The position numbers and the translations under genes were made by a program. From Vibrio intestinalis (GTDB lineage Bacteria > Pseudomonadota > Gammaproteobacteria > Enterobacterales > Vibrionaceae), in contig NZ_JANAVY020000003.1 in the NCBI RefSeq assembly GCF_025195085.2, positions 310,001-374,000 of the forward strand: a DNA stretch of 64,000 nucleotides, read 5' to 3'. Position 1 is the first letter of the stretch. Each line of letters begins with the position of its first letter. The notes under the pieces are model-generated. The model saw only the letters and a list, made by a program, of their open reading frames with translations, did not search any database and was not told where the DNA came from. Shown here piece after piece: positions 9,315-17,464 of this stretch.

Positions 9315-9347
9315 ATTATCTAATACCTGAGTGTAGCGTTCAAGTAT
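9315..9347 (-). promoter_or_regulatory. erpA promoter overlapped by a type-1 IscR site
   Basis: On the minus strand a -35 TTGAAC (9343-9338) and -10 GATAAT (9320-9315) are separated by exactly 17 bases. Across this lies a 25-base element (9323-9347) with ends ATACCTGA and TCAAGTAT on the plus strand. It agrees with the type-1 IscR consensus (ATASYYGACTRWWWYAGTCRRSTAT) at 21 of 25 positions by my count. E. coli erpA is a known IscR target. The layout predicts repression by [2Fe-2S]-IscR, which would block RNA polymerase directly. The rest of the erpA-hemL gap shows no gene. Confidence 0.75.
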
Positions 9348-9504
9348 TCACCAACAATCTCTGCAAGTATCCACCGATTCACTCTGATTTCTAAGGCAAT
9401 TGAGTTGAAATTGCGCAGAATGTGCTAGAAAGCATTTCTTGAAGAGGGGCAGACAGGTACAATGCCTGCCAAATTGGTCCGAGCAATCAAAAGAGGATAT
9501 ATCA

Positions 9505-10797
9505 ATGACCAAATCAGCAGAACTGTATCAAAAGGCACAGAATACCATCCCAGGTGGTGTGAACTCTCCAGTACGTGCTTTTAATGGTGTAGGCGGAGCC
9601 CCTATTTTTGTGGAGCGCGCTGATGGCCCTCTTATTTTTGACGCGGACGGTAAAGCATACATCGATTACGTTGGCTCTTGGGGCCCAATGATCCTTGGCC
9701 ATAACCACGCCATTATTCGTGAAGCTGTTATCAATGCAGCTCAGCGCGGCCTAAGCTTTGGCGCACCTACAGAACTTGAAATCAACATGGCAGAGCTTGT
9801 CTCTGAACTTGTTCCATCAATGGAACAAGTACGTATGGTGAGCTCTGGTACAGAAGCAACTATGAGTGCGATTCGTCTAGCTCGTGGTTTTACTGGCCGT
9901 GACAAGATCATGAAGTTTGAAGGTTGTTACCATGGCCACGCAGACAGCTTGCTAGTAAAAGCAGGTTCTGGTGCTTTGACTTTAGGTCAACCAAGCTCGC
10001 CAGGTGTTCCTGCTGATTTTGCTAAGCACACACTAACGGCAACCTTTAACGATTTAGACTCAGTTCGTGAATTATTCGCAGCGAACAAAGGCGAGATCGC
10101 ATGTATCATCGTTGAGCCAGTTGCGGGCAACATGAACTGTATTCCACCAGTAGAAGGCTTCCACCAAGGTCTACGTGAAATCTGTGACCAAGAAGGCGCC
10201 CTACTGATTTTTGATGAAGTAATGACAGGTTTCCGCGTGGCTCTTGGCGGCGCTCAAGCTCACTACAACATCAAGCCAGATCTAACCACGCTAGGTAAAG
10301 TGATCGGCGGCGGTATGCCTGTGGGCGCTTTTGGTGGCCGTAAAGATGTGATGCAATACATCGCACCAACTGGCCCTGTTTACCAAGCGGGTACACTTTC
10401 AGGTAACCCAGTCGCTATGGCAGCTGGCTTCGCGTGTCTAAACGTACTGCGTAACGAAGGCAATGAAGAACGCCTAGCAAGCAAAACCAAACAGCTTGCA
10501 AATGGCTTTAAAGATTTAGCAGATAAGCACGGTATTCCACTAGTTGTAAACCAAGTGGGCGGCATGTTTGGCTTCTTCTTCACAGACCAAGAAAGCGTAA
10601 CTTGCTACGAAGATGTGACTAAGTGCGATGTTGAACGCTTTAAGCGCTTCTTCCACCTAATGATTGATCACGGTGTTTACCTTGCTCCTTCAGCATTCGA
10701 AGCAAGCTTTACCTCTCTAGCGCACGGTTCGAAAGAGATTGAAGCAACGCTAGAAGCGGCTGATCGCAGTTTCGCAATCTTGGCGCAAGACGCGTAA
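9505..10797 (+). CDS. hemL: Glutamate-1-semialdehyde 2,1-aminomutase
   Basis: This cytoplasmic PLP enzyme converts glutamate-1-semialdehyde to 5-aminolevulinate, the C5-route precursor of haem and other tetrapyrroles. The product has 430 residues, typical for HemL (E. coli 426). The PLP-binding lysine is K265 in [18 protein letters not shown], and the family segment [16 protein letters not shown] is at 113-128. The start is the ATG at 9505 with AAGAGGA seven bases upstream; the frame stays open further 5' but those residues are not conserved. It is followed by a strong terminator. hemL is divergent from erpA, so a haem gene and an Fe-S gene share one control region. Confidence 0.96.
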   Translation: MTKSAELYQKAQNTIPGGVNSPVRAFNGVGGAPIFVERADGPLIFDADGKAYIDYVGSWGPMILGHNHAIIREAVINAAQRGLSFGAPTELEINMAELVSELVPSMEQVRMVSSGTEATMSAIRLARGFTGRDKIMKFEGCYHGHADSLLVKAGSGALTLGQPSSPGVPADFAKHTLTATFNDLDSVRELFAANKGEIACIIVEPVAGNMNCIPPVEGFHQGLREICDQEGALLIFDEVMTGFRVALGGAQAHYNIKPDLTTLGKVIGGGMPVGAFGGRKDVMQYIAPTGPVYQAGTLSGNPVAMAAGFACLNVLRNEGNEERLASKTKQLANGFKDLADKHGIPLVVNQVGGMFGFFFTDQESVTCYEDVTKCDVERFKRFFHLMIDHGVYLAPSAFEASFTSLAHGSKEIEATLEAADRSFAILAQDA

Positions 10798-10815
10798 TCA
10801 ATATAGAACCCCTGC

Positions 10816-10843
10816 AAAGGCTGCGATGATCGCAGCCTTTTTT
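10816..10843 (+). terminator. Rho-independent terminator of hemL
   Basis: Eleven-base perfect arms AAAGGCTGCGA and TCGCAGCCTTT enclose a TGA loop and run into six T (10838-10843). The stop codon of the opposing small gene overlaps the T run. Confidence 0.9.
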
Positions 10844-10964
10844 ATTGCCAGTTGAAAACCACCAGCAGAGCAATCGCAATCACTAGCAAACTAAACCAAG
10901 GAATACGTCTCTTTGGTTTTTGATGATTTTCTTGACTACATTTATCGTTATTGCAACAGCCCAT
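10842..10964 (-). CDS. Small CC-motif single-pass membrane protein, 40 aa (function unknown)
   Basis: ATG at 10964 opens a 40-codon frame ending in TAA at 10844-10842. The product starts MGCCNNDKCS, continues with a polar, basic stretch (QENHQKPKRR) and ends in one strongly hydrophobic segment at about 21-39 (IPWFSLLVIAIALLVVF). That layout of a Cys-rich cytoplasmic head, positive charges and a C-terminal membrane helix is coherent and unlike random sequence. A GAGAG stretch lies about 9 bases before the ATG. The gene is tail-to-tail with hemL and fills an otherwise unexplained gap. The CCxxxxxC head could bind a metal, which is speculation. I do not recognise the family; I recall only vaguely that similar tiny proteins are annotated as hypothetical in Vibrio. 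Confidence 0.6.
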   Translation of the reverse strand: MGCCNNDKCSQENHQKPKRRIPWFSLLVIAIALLVVFNWQ

Positions 10965-11040
10965 AATATTAACTCTCGATTGATAACGCTCTGATTTAGA
11001 GCCATTATACTGCTAACTTCTTTACCGATTGGACAACATT

Positions 11041-12126
11041 GTGTCAGATAAGATCAAAATCACTTCCAGCCACTGGGTGCTCATTGCAGCATTACTGGTT
11101 GCTGCATCCGCCTGTTTTTTATTGGTTGAACCTTATATTAACTCGATTGTGATGGCATTTATCATCTCTTTACTGATGTTCCCTATCCACGAATGGATTG
11201 AGAGCAAGTTGCCCAATCATAAAAACGTCGTTGCCTTGCTCTCTTGTATCGTTCTGACGTTCATTATCGTCATCCCACTGCTATTTGTCTTTGCTGCCAT
11301 CATTCAGCAGGGGTCACTATTTTCGCAAAATACTTACCATTGGGTAACCCATGGCGGCATTCAGCAAGTCTTTGAACACCCTTGGGTAACCAAAGGCTTG
11401 GCCTTAGTAAACACTTACCTACCTTTTGACGAGATTAACCCGCAAGGCATCGCGTCTAAAGTGGCCGAATTCGCCACGTCATTTGGCACCAACTTAGTGG
11501 GCATCAGCGCCAAAATTCTCGGTGACGCGACTAACTTCTTGATGTCGTTCTTACTCATGTTGTTTGTGCTGTTCTTCCTGCTGCGCGACCACGACAAAAT
11601 CATCTCAGCCCTTCGTCATATTTTACCGTTATCTCGTAGCCAAGAAGACAAGCTACTTGATGAAATCGAGCAAGTGTCTAAATCGGCGGTAATGGGCTCT
11701 TTCTTAACTGCGATTGCACAAGGTATTGCTGGTGGTATCGGTATGGCTATCGCCGGATTCCCAGGTTTGTTCTGGGGCACTATGATGGGCTTTGCTTCCT
11801 TCATCCCTGTTGTCGGTACGGCCTTAATTTGGGTGCCAGCCGTGATTTATCTATTCCTAACGGGTGATACCTTCTGGGCCTTTGCGTTACTCGGTTGGAG
11901 CGTAGCTATCGTTGGCTCTATTGATAACTTACTGCGCCCATTGTTAATGCAAGGTAGCTCGGGCATGAGCACCCTAATGATCTTTTTCTCGCTACTAGGC
12001 GGCCTACACTTATTTGGCCTAGTCGGTTTGATTTATGGCCCACTGATCTTTGCCATTACCATTGTATTGTTCAATCTTTACGAAGAAGAGTTCTCAGATT
12101 TTTTAGACTCGCAAGATAAGAACTAA
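11041..12126 (+). CDS. AI-2E family transporter (PerM/YdiK-like permease)
   Basis: This 361-residue inner-membrane protein belongs to the AI-2E transporter family, whose members include exporters and Na+/H+ antiporters. There are about eight membrane segments, with pairs near the N-terminus (about 8-50), one at about 62-85 and a cluster at about 150-340. The family segments are GLFWGTMMGFASFIPVVGTALIWVP and the C-terminal GGLHLFGLVGLIYGPL. The substrate cannot be told from sequence. Start choice is uncertain: GTG at 11041 (MSDKIKIT) or TTG at 11029 (four residues longer); neither has a good ribosome site. It is a single gene followed by its own terminator. Confidence 0.85.
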   Translation: MSDKIKITSSHWVLIAALLVAASACFLLVEPYINSIVMAFIISLLMFPIHEWIESKLPNHKNVVALLSCIVLTFIIVIPLLFVFAAIIQQGSLFSQNTYHWVTHGGIQQVFEHPWVTKGLALVNTYLPFDEINPQGIASKVAEFATSFGTNLVGISAKILGDATNFLMSFLLMLFVLFFLLRDHDKIISALRHILPLSRSQEDKLLDEIEQVSKSAVMGSFLTAIAQGIAGGIGMAIAGFPGLFWGTMMGFASFIPVVGTALIWVPAVIYLFLTGDTFWAFALLGWSVAIVGSIDNLLRPLLMQGSSGMSTLMIFFSLLGGLHLFGLVGLIYGPLIFAITIVLFNLYEEEFSDFLDSQDKN

Positions 12127-12152
12127 GCCAAACCGCACTGATAGTTTTAAGC

Positions 12153-12187
12153 GAGGGAGGATTATGAGAGAATCCTCCCTCTTTTTA
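12153..12187 (+). terminator. Terminator after the AI-2E family gene
   Basis: GAGGGAGGATT (12153-12163) pairs with AATCCTCCCTC (12171-12181) around a seven-base loop and is followed by five T. Confidence 0.88.
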
Positions 12188-12215
12188 TTTAACCGATATT
12201 GAATCGAGCTAATCC

Positions 12216-13238
12216 ATGTCTGCCTATATTGCCCCAAGCCAAATTGCCGAGCGACAACTGGCCTATTTCTCAGGAAAACACGTCATCGTCGCTGGTGAAG
12301 CGGAAGACCTTTTTCCTGTAGAACTTGCCGATCATTGTGAATCTGTCACTGTCTTTACTACTCACTATGGCTATGCGCGTAAGATGCAGGGTTACTCAAA
12401 GGTAACGACTGTCTTTGGCGCTGAGTTCGATCAGGAAACACAAGCAGACATGGTGCTGTTGTACTGGCCAAAAGCAAAAGCTGAAGCAGAATTCCTACTC
12501 GCGATGCTAATGGCTAAATTGGGTACTAATACCGAGATCGTGGTAGTCGGCGAAAATCGCTCGGGCGTTAAAAGCGTTGAAAAGATGTTCAAAGATTACG
12601 GCATCATCACTAAATACGATTCAGCGCGTCGCTGCTCGTTCTACTGGGGTCAATGTACTCAAGAGGTGAAGCCGTTCAACCTGAAAGATTGGTTTAAAAG
12701 CTATCAAGTGGAATACCAAGGCCATCAGCTTACTATAAAAAGTTTACCGGGCGTATTCAGCCATGGCGAGTTCGATATCGGCAGTAAGCTACTGCTCGAC
12801 ACGCTACCAACACTGAAAGGTAAAGTACTCGATTTTGGCTGTGGTGCAGGCGTTATTGGTAGTGTGATGGCAATCCTCAACCCTGAGATTGAGCTGGAAA
12901 TGTGCGATGTAAGCGCTCTTGCGGTTGAATCAAGCAAAGCAACGCTAGCGGCTAATAATCTGCTAGGCCATGTCTTCGCCACCGATGTCTACTCTCAAGT
13001 ATCATCGAACTATGAGTTCATCATCAGTAACCCACCGTTCCACTCTGGATTAGATACCAGTTATAGCGCAACGGAAACCCTGCTTGCTGAAGCGCCAAAC
13101 TATCTAAACGGTGCAGGTCAGCTGATCATCGTTGCCAATAGCTTCCTCAAATACCCTCCGATTATTGAGCAAGCTTTCGGTAATTGCGAGACGCTAAATA
13201 AGACTAATAAATTTGTCATTTATCACGCAAGTAAATAA
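12216..13238 (+). CDS. rsmC: 16S rRNA (guanine1207-N2)-methyltransferase
   Basis: This 340-residue SAM-dependent enzyme methylates G1207 of 16S rRNA in assembled 30S subunits (E. coli RsmC 343 residues). It has the expected two-domain build. The N-terminal half is a degenerate methyltransferase-like substrate domain. The C-terminal catalytic half has the SAM loop [12 protein letters not shown] (about 204-215) and the amide-N methyltransferase motif SNPPFHSG (about 271-278). The first residues [21 protein letters not shown] are typical. It sits alone between two terminators. Confidence 0.94.
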   Translation: MSAYIAPSQIAERQLAYFSGKHVIVAGEAEDLFPVELADHCESVTVFTTHYGYARKMQGYSKVTTVFGAEFDQETQADMVLLYWPKAKAEAEFLLAMLMAKLGTNTEIVVVGENRSGVKSVEKMFKDYGIITKYDSARRCSFYWGQCTQEVKPFNLKDWFKSYQVEYQGHQLTIKSLPGVFSHGEFDIGSKLLLDTLPTLKGKVLDFGCGAGVIGSVMAILNPEIELEMCDVSALAVESSKATLAANNLLGHVFATDVYSQVSSNYEFIISNPPFHSGLDTSYSATETLLAEAPNYLNGAGQLIIVANSFLKYPPIIEQAFGNCETLNKTNKFVIYHASK

Positions 13239-13242
13239 CGTC

Positions 13243-13276
13243 ACGCCCAGAAATAACGTAATTTCTGGGCGTTTTA
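13243..13276 (+). terminator. Terminator of rsmC
   Basis: ACGCCCAGAAAT (13243-13254) and ATTTCTGGGCGT (13261-13272) are perfect inverted arms around AACGTA, followed by TTTT. Confidence 0.88.
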
Positions 13277-13385
13277 TAATCTCCCCTCACTAAAACTGCG
13301 CCTCTATCCACGCTTTCCGTGCTACTTACTTGTCAAAGTAAAAAAACTCGTTAATTTTGTCATTTTAGGAATATCTACGTTTTTA

Positions 13386-13408
13386 ACGGTAAGCAAACCG
13401 CTCACCGT
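13386..13408 (+). promoter_or_regulatory. Small hairpin in the chiS leader
   Basis: ACGGT-A-AGC pairs with GCT-C-ACCGT around AAACC, ending 26 bases before the chiS ATG. There is no T run, so it is not a terminator. It could affect translation or stability of the chiS message; its role is unknown. Confidence 0.35.
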
Positions 13409-13434
13409 ATTTCACGGAAAGTCATACATCTAAT

Positions 13435-16400
13435 ATGTTCAAGTTGTACCGAAAGCAAAGGTTTAAGCGCCTGCAAAATACGCTCATGTTGGCGTTTTTG
13501 GTGCTCAGTATTACCCCTTTAACAGTGACTGCACTGTTCTTCCTTCAATCACACAGTCAGGACTTGCAAGAGCAGAGCACCTCTCACCTGATCTCTGTGC
13601 GTGACAGTAAACATCAACAAATCGTCGATTATCTTGATGCGAAAGAGTCGGAAGTGATGGGGTTTGTTCGTTCTGAACTGGCTTACGCAAGTGGCGGACG
13701 TTTTTATGGTCTGGTTAATGCGTTCCAAAGTTTGGGCTTAGATATCGAGCAAGCACGCGAATACGCACAAAAGCGCTATATCGAAGGCTCTGGCGATCAA
13801 ATTAAGACCGCCATCTTGCCTCAATCGCAAGTTTACAATGGCACAGAGCGTTACCGCTTATTACACAAGCGTTACCACCGCGCTTATTTAGAGCTGCTTA
13901 AACGCTCTGATTTCGATGATATTTTGCTGGTTGATATTAACGGTAACGTCACCTATTCAATCTACAAACATGACAACTATGGTACTAACCTGCTAACGGG
14001 CAAATACCGAGACGACAACTTAGGTAAAGCGTTTAAAACGTTGCATGACAAAGTCACGGCTACGCGTAAAACCAACGAAGAATACACGCCCGTTATTTTC
14101 TCTGATTTCGAAATGCAGCAAGGCAAATACGTTGCATGGTTGGGCGCACCAATTATTCAACAAGGTCACCTTCACAGCTACGCGATGTTCAGATTGCCGA
14201 ACAACAGCCTCACCAAGCTGATTGCCGACAATAACCAAACGTGGGACATCAAAACCTTGTTAGTAGGCGCTGACTACAAACTGCGCACCCTCGCCTACGA
14301 GCAGCAAGATGTCGACAATAGCCGCACTATCATCGAGCGAGCATTCACCTCAGCCTCTGAAGTCGGTACTTTCAAGAATGCGTTAGGTGAAGATACTATC
14401 GCCGCATATAGTCATATTGACGAAAAAGGCATCAATTGGGCGCTAGTGGTCGAAGTGCCTGAAAAACATGCCTTTGCGCGCGTGCAACAGCTAGAAACCG
14501 TGTTTGTTTTCGCCATGCTGTTTGCGATTATTTTGGTAGTGATTGCCTCGCACTATCTGTCGAACTTCATTACCGCTCCACTACTCAAACTGACATGGTC
14601 GGCTGAAAAAGCCTCGGCTGGTGATCTTAACGCGGAAATCAATACCGAACGTAAAGATGAAATTGGCCGCCTAGCGGTGAGCTTTGAGCGTATGCAACGC
14701 TCTATTCGCGAGAAGATTGAGCTGATCAAAAAGCAAAATGAAGAACTAGAGAACAACCTCAAAGTCATTCAGAAACAAAACGATGAGCTACAGCTAGCAA
14801 ATAAACTGAAAGATGACTTCTTAGCAACCACCTCACACGAGTTGCGTACTCCGCTTCACGGCATGGTGGGCATTGCTGAAGCGTTGATCTCAGGTGCTAG
14901 CGGACCAATTACCGCTGATCACAAATATCAGCTCGACATTATCATTAGCAGCGGTCAACGCTTAACGACCTTAGTAGATGATCTGCTCGACTATCATAAA
15001 ATGCGTTATGGCAATTTGGATATAGAGCTCAGCGCGGTCGATCTTGCAAGTTCAACCAGATTGGTACTTGAGCTTTCATCGCATCTACTTGGTAATAAAC
15101 CGATTCGTATTATTAACCAAGTTCCGGTTGAGGCTTTATGGGTCGCGGCGGATCCGCAGCGTCTTGAGCAGGTGCTATACAACCTTGTCGGCAATGCCAT
15201 CAAGTATACCCGTGAAGGTAAGATTGTGATTTCTGCGTCGGTTGTAGACGATAAGATTCGTGTACAAGTTGTGGATACAGGCCAAGGCATCCCAGCCGAT
15301 CAGCTAGAACACATCTTTGAACCTTTGATTCAAGCAGGGCAAGACTCTAGCCGCTATCGTCAAGGTGCTGGCCTGGGCCTATCCATCAGCCGTCAGCTTA
15401 TTGAGTTGATGGACGGTTCACTGTATGTCAGCAGTCAGCCGATGGTTGGTACTACTTTCAGCTTTACGCTACCACTCGCAACAGAAGAGCAGATTGAACA
15501 AGCCAGTCATCTAGATAGCTTGCACTTTAGAGCGCCAGAGGCAAATGAAACCGCCGAACTGCCGCCAGCAAGCTTGCCAGAAAACCCTGATGGCCCTCTA
15601 TTACTAGTTGTCGACGATGAACCGGTTAACCTGCGCGTGCTAGAAAGCTTCTTACGCTTGGCGGGTTATCAGGTGCGTACAGCAAAAGATGGCTATGAAG
15701 CGCTGCAAAAAATAGAAGAAGAAAAGCCAGAGCTATTACTACTCGACATCATGATGCCGGGCATTAGTGGTTACCAAGTCTGTCAAACACTGCGTGAAAG
15801 CTACGATCATACTCAGTTGCCAATCATCATGTTGACCGCTCTAAATCAACCCGATGACCGCGTGCGTGGCTTTAACGCTGGTGCAAACGACTACCTATCG
15901 AAGCCGTTCAACAAGCAAGAACTGGCGGCACGTATCGTCGCCCACTTAACGGCGAGCAAGGCTGAGCAGCGAAGAGTTGAGAATCAACAGCTTTTAATAG
16001 AGCTAAAAGAACGTGCCAACGTAGAAGCAAGCTTACTTGAGACTCAAGGCAGACTGCTTGAACAGCTAGAATCCGCGCCTGAGGCGATCATCTGCATTCG
16101 CGAAGATGGGCGTATCCGCTTTGCCAACGAAGCCGCTTCTCGTCTATTCAAACGTTCTACAGAACAATTAAAACGCTCCAACGCCGAAGAAATATTGGCA
16201 CCGCGATTCCTCGATGTGAATCAAGAGCACTTCTGTGGCAACGTTGATATTTACGTTGAAGACGTTCGACAACATGTCTCTGCTGATATCCTCAAGTTAC
16301 CGCAAGCCTCAGGGCTTAAATCGATGTACATCTTCAATGTCGGTGGCAGCATTAATGCGGTAAGGATTAACAACCTAGAGACGGCAATCGAAGCGCTTTC

Positions 16401-16818
16401 AAGCTACGCATTTGACGGCGATAAAGGCAAGCTACAGCAGTTAAAAGAACTCGGTGGTGAGTTTACCCGCCTTGCAGATAAGGTCACCGGTGAGTCTCAG
16501 TCTAAGCAAGAAATCATGCGTGAAGTGTTGGTAGATGCCATGACAAGCGCTATCGATTACTGGGAGAGTGCAACGGGGCAAACTAAGTTCACCTTTGCAG
16601 AGCAAAGTGGCCTGTGGCGTGTTTATCTTGACCGCAGTACTCTACAGACGCGCACATTAGATAAGTACCTACGTATCGAAACGCTACCAAAGACACCACG
16701 TTGGCGCACGGTACTGAGCTCGTTAGACTACATCCTTGAGCACTGTAAGGAATCAACATCACAACGTACTCACATCGAAGAACAGCGTGACAAGTTACAA
16801 CACTTACTGACTAGCTAA
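13435..16818 (+). CDS. chiS: Chitin-sensing hybrid sensor kinase / DNA-binding regulator ChiS
   Basis: This 1127-residue membrane protein matches V. cholerae ChiS in length, domain order and position just before the chb operon. It has TM1 (about 17-37), a periplasmic sensor domain (about 38-350) and TM2 (about 354-372). HAMP and a coiled coil lead into HisKA with H468 (TTSHELRTPLHG) and HATPase_c (N587; GQGIP; GAGLGLS). A receiver domain has D727/D728, phospho-site D771 and K823. A PAS-like region (about 875-910) and a C-terminal region to 1127 follow. In V. cholerae, ChiS is held inactive by the unliganded chitin-binding protein and binds the chb promoter directly through a cryptic C-terminal DNA-binding domain; the residues there are H469 and D772, one off from here. 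No partner response regulator gene is adjacent, consistent with that mode. Confidence 0.95.
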   Translation: MFKLYRKQRFKRLQNTLMLAFLVLSITPLTVTALFFLQSHSQDLQEQSTSHLISVRDSKHQQIVDYLDAKESEVMGFVRSELAYASGGRFYGLVNAFQSLGLDIEQAREYAQKRYIEGSGDQIKTAILPQSQVYNGTERYRLLHKRYHRAYLELLKRSDFDDILLVDINGNVTYSIYKHDNYGTNLLTGKYRDDNLGKAFKTLHDKVTATRKTNEEYTPVIFSDFEMQQGKYVAWLGAPIIQQGHLHSYAMFRLPNNSLTKLIADNNQTWDIKTLLVGADYKLRTLAYEQQDVDNSRTIIERAFTSASEVGTFKNALGEDTIAAYSHIDEKGINWALVVEVPEKHAFARVQQLETVFVFAMLFAIILVVIASHYLSNFITAPLLKLTWSAEKASAGDLNAEINTERKDEIGRLAVSFERMQRSIREKIELIKKQNEELENNLKVIQKQNDELQLANKLKDDFLATTSHELRTPLHGMVGIAEALISGASGPITADHKYQLDIIISSGQRLTTLVDDLLDYHKMRYGNLDIELSAVDLASSTRLVLELSSHLLGNKPIRIINQVPVEALWVAADPQRLEQVLYNLVGNAIKYTREGKIVISASVVDDKIRVQVVDTGQGIPADQLEHIFEPLIQAGQDSSRYRQGAGLGLSISRQLIELMDGSLYVSSQPMVGTTFSFTLPLATEEQIEQASHLDSLHFRAPEANETAELPPASLPENPDGPLLLVVDDEPVNLRVLESFLRLAGYQVRTAKDGYEALQKIEEEKPELLLLDIMMPGISGYQVCQTLRESYDHTQLPIIMLTALNQPDDRVRGFNAGANDYLSKPFNKQELAARIVAHLTASKAEQRRVENQQLLIELKERANVEASLLETQGRLLEQLESAPEAIICIREDGRIRFANEAASRLFKRSTEQLKRSNAEEILAPRFLDVNQEHFCGNVDIYVEDVRQHVSADILKLPQASGLKSMYIFNVGGSINAVRINNLETAIEALSSYAFDGDKGKLQQLKELGGEFTRLADKVTGESQSKQEIMREVLVDAMTSAIDYWESATGQTKFTFAEQSGLWRVYLDRSTLQTRTLDKYLRIETLPKTPRWRTVLSSLDYILEHCKESTSQRTHIEEQRDKLQHLLTS

Positions 16819-16834
16819 CGAACCTCCCAAGCAT

Positions 16835-16863
16835 AAAGCCCGCATTCAATGCGGGCTTTTTTT
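16835..16863 (+). terminator. Terminator of chiS
   Basis: AAAGCCCGCA (16835-16844) pairs with TGCGGGCTTT (16850-16859) and runs into seven T. It isolates chiS from the chb operon. Confidence 0.9.
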
Positions 16864-17221
16864 GGCTTCGAGATAATCGTTCTCATTACAGTTTTTACAC
16901 GACGAAAAACAACCCCTATACCGACGTTAAATCACGACTTTTTCATGGTCGAAAATCACTGTAAAAAACGCTAAAAAGGCCTCTTTGTCTATTTTTGAAT
17001 CGATATTGAGAGGCCAATCACAACAATTCGGCAGTTTTAAATTAGCGTGAGAAAATAACCTAAAAACCGGCTAGTGATGAAGATCTCAGATAAGAACCTA
17101 CCACTCAGACCGCTTATTTAAGCTAAACAAATACGATAGTAACCACTAATATAGAAACTTCACCCCCTAGTAATATGCGACCTGGTTCAAAGTGTGTTTT
17201 TTAACCAAAATCGCGCAAAAC

Positions 17222-17239
17222 TAACGTTAATTAACGTTA
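17222..17239. promoter_or_regulatory. 18-bp perfect palindrome with TAACG repeats, probable operator
   Basis: The sequence TAACGTTAATTAACGTTA is its own reverse complement. Further TAACG copies occur at 17241 and 17271, so several half-sites lie within 55 bases. It is placed 225 bases before the cbp start. Candidates for binding are ChiS itself or another chb activator; I do not know their exact consensus, so this is inference from symmetry and position. Confidence 0.5.
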
Positions 17240-17322
17240 TTAACGAGATAGCGATATGTTTTGACGTTTTTAACGGGAATGCCAATTGCTAAACAATCGT
17301 TTTCGGTGTCTTCTAGCTATGC

Positions 17323-17396
17323 CTAAGGCCTACAGGCCACTCATGTTTACTGACTTTCCTCCGAAGTTTTTAAACGAGCATTGAGGTAGGCCTTAG
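17323..17396 (+). promoter_or_regulatory. Long-range stem in the chb leader enclosing a 13-codon frame
   Basis: CTAAGGCCTAC (17323-17333) and GTAGGCCTTAG (17386-17396) are perfect inverted 11-mers. The 52 bases between them hold ATG at 17343 and TGA ending at 17384, a 13-residue frame (MFTDFPPKFLNEH) contained wholly in the loop. The stem ends 68 bases before the cbp ATG. It may act as a translation- or termination-linked switch, an RNA stabiliser or a DNA-level site; the sequence alone cannot decide. Confidence 0.45.
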
Positions 17397-17464
17397 AGGA
17401 GTGTTCATCAATTGATAACATTCGTATCCATAAGTGAAATGAAAGCAAATAGTAAGGAACAGCT

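Larger units (their letters stand above)
16864..17464 (+). promoter_or_regulatory. chb operon control region (gene-free, 601 bp)
   Basis: I see no gene here. The length and the known biology (ChiS, CRP and other factors act at this promoter in V. cholerae) mark it as the operon control region. Visible elements are a 7-base inverted repeat GGCCTCT/AGAGGCC (16978-17015) and a CRP-like AGTGA-N6-TCTCA (17073-17088, 8 of 10 core bases). There is also a perfect 18-base palindrome (17222-17239) and a cluster of TAACG half-sites between 17222 and 17275. TTGACG at 17261 could be a -35 box, but I see no convincing -10 at the right distance. A long-range leader stem follows at 17323-17396. Confidence 0.6.

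Noticed and set aside
9439..9504. 22-residue N-terminal extension of HemL
   Set aside because: The residues are not conserved and the ATG at 9505 has a proper ribosome site, so the extension is untranslated leader.
16869..16887. Fur-like GATAAT-N6-CATTAC after the chiS terminator
   Set aside because: Only about 13 of 19 positions match, and it lies far from any gene start; within chance for AT-rich intergenic DNA.
17261..17291. Sigma70 promoter from TTGACG in the chb region
   Set aside because: No acceptable -10 box lies 16-18 bases downstream; reported only as a possible -35 in the control-region entry.
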